A stretch of 64,000 bases of DNA, taken from positions 248,001-312,000 of the forward strand of contig CAJMPQ010000001.1 in NCBI GenBank assembly GCA_905215335.1. The letters are read 5' to 3'. A program made the position numbers and the translations under genes. Source of the stretch: an uncultured bacterium (GTDB lineage Bacteria > Cyanobacteriota > Vampirovibrionia > Gastranaerophilales > Gastranaerophilaceae). Under the pieces are notes generated by a model that was not told the DNA's origin, ran no database searches, and saw only the letters and a program-made list of their open reading frames with translations. Of the stretch, positions 62,762 to 64,000 are shown piece by piece (positions within the stretch are counted from its first letter, which is position 1; every line of letters begins with the position of its first letter).

Positions 62762-64000
62762 ATGGCATACTCCTTCACAATCTCCATAAATTTATCTTTG
62801 TTAGCGTTAATCCAGTTTTCAAAAGTTAAATTTTTACTTTGAACATCTTTTCCAATTGCTCTAAACATTTCAGGTATGCTATTTGCAGGAATTGTTCCAA
62901 GAACTTCTCCAAAATGTTCTTCTCCTTGAATTTCGCTTCCGTTAAAGAATAAATCAAAAGCATCAGTTAAAACTCCATCGACTTTCTTCTTACCACCTTT
63001 AAATCCGATAGTTGCAGTTTGATGCGCTGCACAAGAAGATGGACAACCTGAAATACAAAGTCTTGGTAAAACTCCATCTGCAAAATTTTCTTCTTTATCC
63101 ATTTGTATAATTTTTTGTAAAAGTCCGCTTGAATCAGATAGACCTTGTTGGCAAATTGTAGCACCAACACAACTTACTGATTCTTGTAATTCGGTATTTG
63201 CGTTGTCTGAACTGATAATATCAACAACTTTATTTGCTTCATCACCTGTTAAATTAACAATAAACATTTCTTCTTTTGTTGAAATTCTAATTCCTACACC
63301 TTCAAGAGTTGAAACTAAATTATACAAATCTTTTAAAGTTTTAATAGAAGGATTTCCAAGTGCCGGGTGATATTTTACAGCGTATAAACCTTCTTGTTTT
63401 TGTTCAATTATGTTTCTTGAAGCTTTAGCTATAGAATTATCAGATTTTTTGGTGTTTTCTGAAATTTTAATATCTAAAGTTAAATCTTCAGAATTTTTTA
63501 TTTCAGAAAGAATTCTATTAAATTCTTCCAGATATTTTTCTTCCCCTATAGTTTTTGGAATATATCTGGTTCTAGCTTTAGCTCTAGTTTCATAATTGCC
63601 ATATTTCATAAATACTTGAACCATTGTCATGATGTAATATAAGATATCATTTGGCTCAATATCTACTGCTGTTTTAATACCAAATTCAGGATTAACTCCT
63701 AAACCTCCAGCTGTGTATAAATCAAATTTTCCGTTTGATTTTGCAACAAATCCCATATCTCTATATGTTGCGTGAACAATATTTTTTTGAGAATTTGAAA
63801 ATCCAACTTTCAATTTTCTTGGTAATTTTATTTTATCGATTAAATCTATTAAAAATTCAGAAGCTGCTTTAGCATAAGGACTAACGTCAAAATATTCATT
63901 TTTATCAACACCAGATAATGGAGAACATAATACGTTTCTAGGATTATCTCCTCCACCCCCAAGTGTAATAATACCAGTGTCAAAAGCTTCTAGCATTAAT
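62758..64000 (-). CDS. Siroheme-dependent nitrite or sulfite reductase, N-terminal part missing
   Basis: C-terminal 413 codons seen; the start is beyond the window. The repeat motif ITLGGGGDNPRNVLCSPLSGV is near its beginning. The four Cys of the siroheme/[4Fe-4S] site are present: C-x5-C (CVGATIC) and C-x3-C (CISGC) in CISGCPSSCAAHQTA. A family member of about 500 residues would need roughly 100 more residues upstream. It is directly upstream of the siroheme pathway genes, which fits a dedicated cofactor supply. Whether nitrite or sulfite is the substrate cannot be told. Confidence 0.88.
   Translation of the reverse strand, partial: LMLEAFDTGIITLGGGGDNPRNVLCSPLSGVDKNEYFDVSPYAKAASEFLIDLIDKIKLPRKLKVGFSNSQKNIVHATYRDMGFVAKSNGKFDLYTAGGLGVNPEFGIKTAVDIEPNDILYYIMTMVQVFMKYGNYETRAKARTRYIPKTIGEEKYLEEFNRILSEIKNSEDLTLDIKISENTKKSDNSIAKASRNIIEQKQEGLYAVKYHPALGNPSIKTLKDLYNLVSTLEGVGIRISTKEEMFIVNLTGDEANKVVDIISSDNANTELQESVSCVGATICQQGLSDSSGLLQKIIQMDKEENFADGVLPRLCISGCPSSCAAHQTATIGFKGGKKKVDGVLTDAFDLFFNGSEIQGEEHFGEVLGTIPANSIPEMFRAIGKDVQSKNLTFENWINANKDKFMEIVKEYAI

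Noticed and set aside
1..64000. CRISPR arrays, insertion sequences, rRNA genes
   Set aside because: No regularly spaced repeat array, transposase motif or rRNA sequence was noticed on reading the window; one tRNA gene only.

Overview
The window looks like chromosome from a non-photosynthetic relative of cyanobacteria, most likely a gut Gastranaerophilales/Vampirovibrionia (Melainabacteria) bacterium. The DNA is AT-rich. The RNA polymerase beta' subunit is split into rpoC1 and rpoC2, and rpoC2 carries a very long insertion inside the trigger loop; both are cyanobacterial-lineage hallmarks. No photosynthesis or carbon-fixation gene is seen. Many predicted proteins have no recognisable family but share short N-terminal motifs. 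LptF/G-type and TolC-type proteins indicate an outer membrane.

Layout. 1-3.9 kb: cupin fragment, tRNA(CAU), MATE exporter, parvulin, a secreted protein, ribosome hibernation factor, a small Cys-rich protein. 3.9-4.4 kb: non-coding region with a GC-rich structured island. 4.4-14.6 kb: Hsp20, D-2-hydroxyacid dehydrogenase, menaquinone methyltransferase, DUF4127, MntP, an orphan oligopeptide ABC ATPase, a soluble histidine kinase plus REC-GGDEF-REC regulator, a HEAT-repeat protein, a second histidine kinase. 14.7-31.3 kb: metabolism and information genes (deoB, ferredoxin, pckA, gatA, lptF/G-like, mini-RNase III, recA, rpmB, hom-thrC) with several lineage-type secreted or membrane proteins between them. 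31.3-43.5 kb: two unknown proteins, a CNNM/CorC-like protein, then rpoC2-rpoC1-rpoB. 43.9-56.2 kb: accessory region with a laccase-domain protein, a TspO lacking its first helix, three tandem secreted paralogs, ogt, an SGNH hydrolase, a 28-aa Met/Cys peptide gene, a TolC-type protein, and four unknown or enzyme-like proteins with an N-terminal F-[TSQ]-G motif, one of them a calpain-like protease. 56.3-64 kb: an operon running from a siroheme reductase through hemA-sirC-hemC-cobA/hemD-hemB-hemL, which as seen leads from glutamyl-tRNA to siroheme.

Expression. Many genes have a clear Shine-Dalgarno, but at least a dozen have a TATAAT-like box ending 5-7 nt (usually exactly 6) before the start codon and no Shine-Dalgarno, so their mRNAs are probably leaderless. 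Several starts are re-called here on that basis or from Shine-Dalgarno position. Three small genes below 60 codons were found by eye: a ferredoxin, a 47-aa exported peptide and a 28-aa Met/Cys peptide.

Best candidates for something undescribed: the N-terminal phi-x-F-[TSQ]-G motif on signal-peptide-less proteins (calpain-like, PRTase-like, lipoprotein-like and unknown) clustered around tolC; the tandem family of secreted proteins with conserved ends and variable low-complexity middles; and the 28-aa peptide unit with its own near-consensus promoter and terminator.
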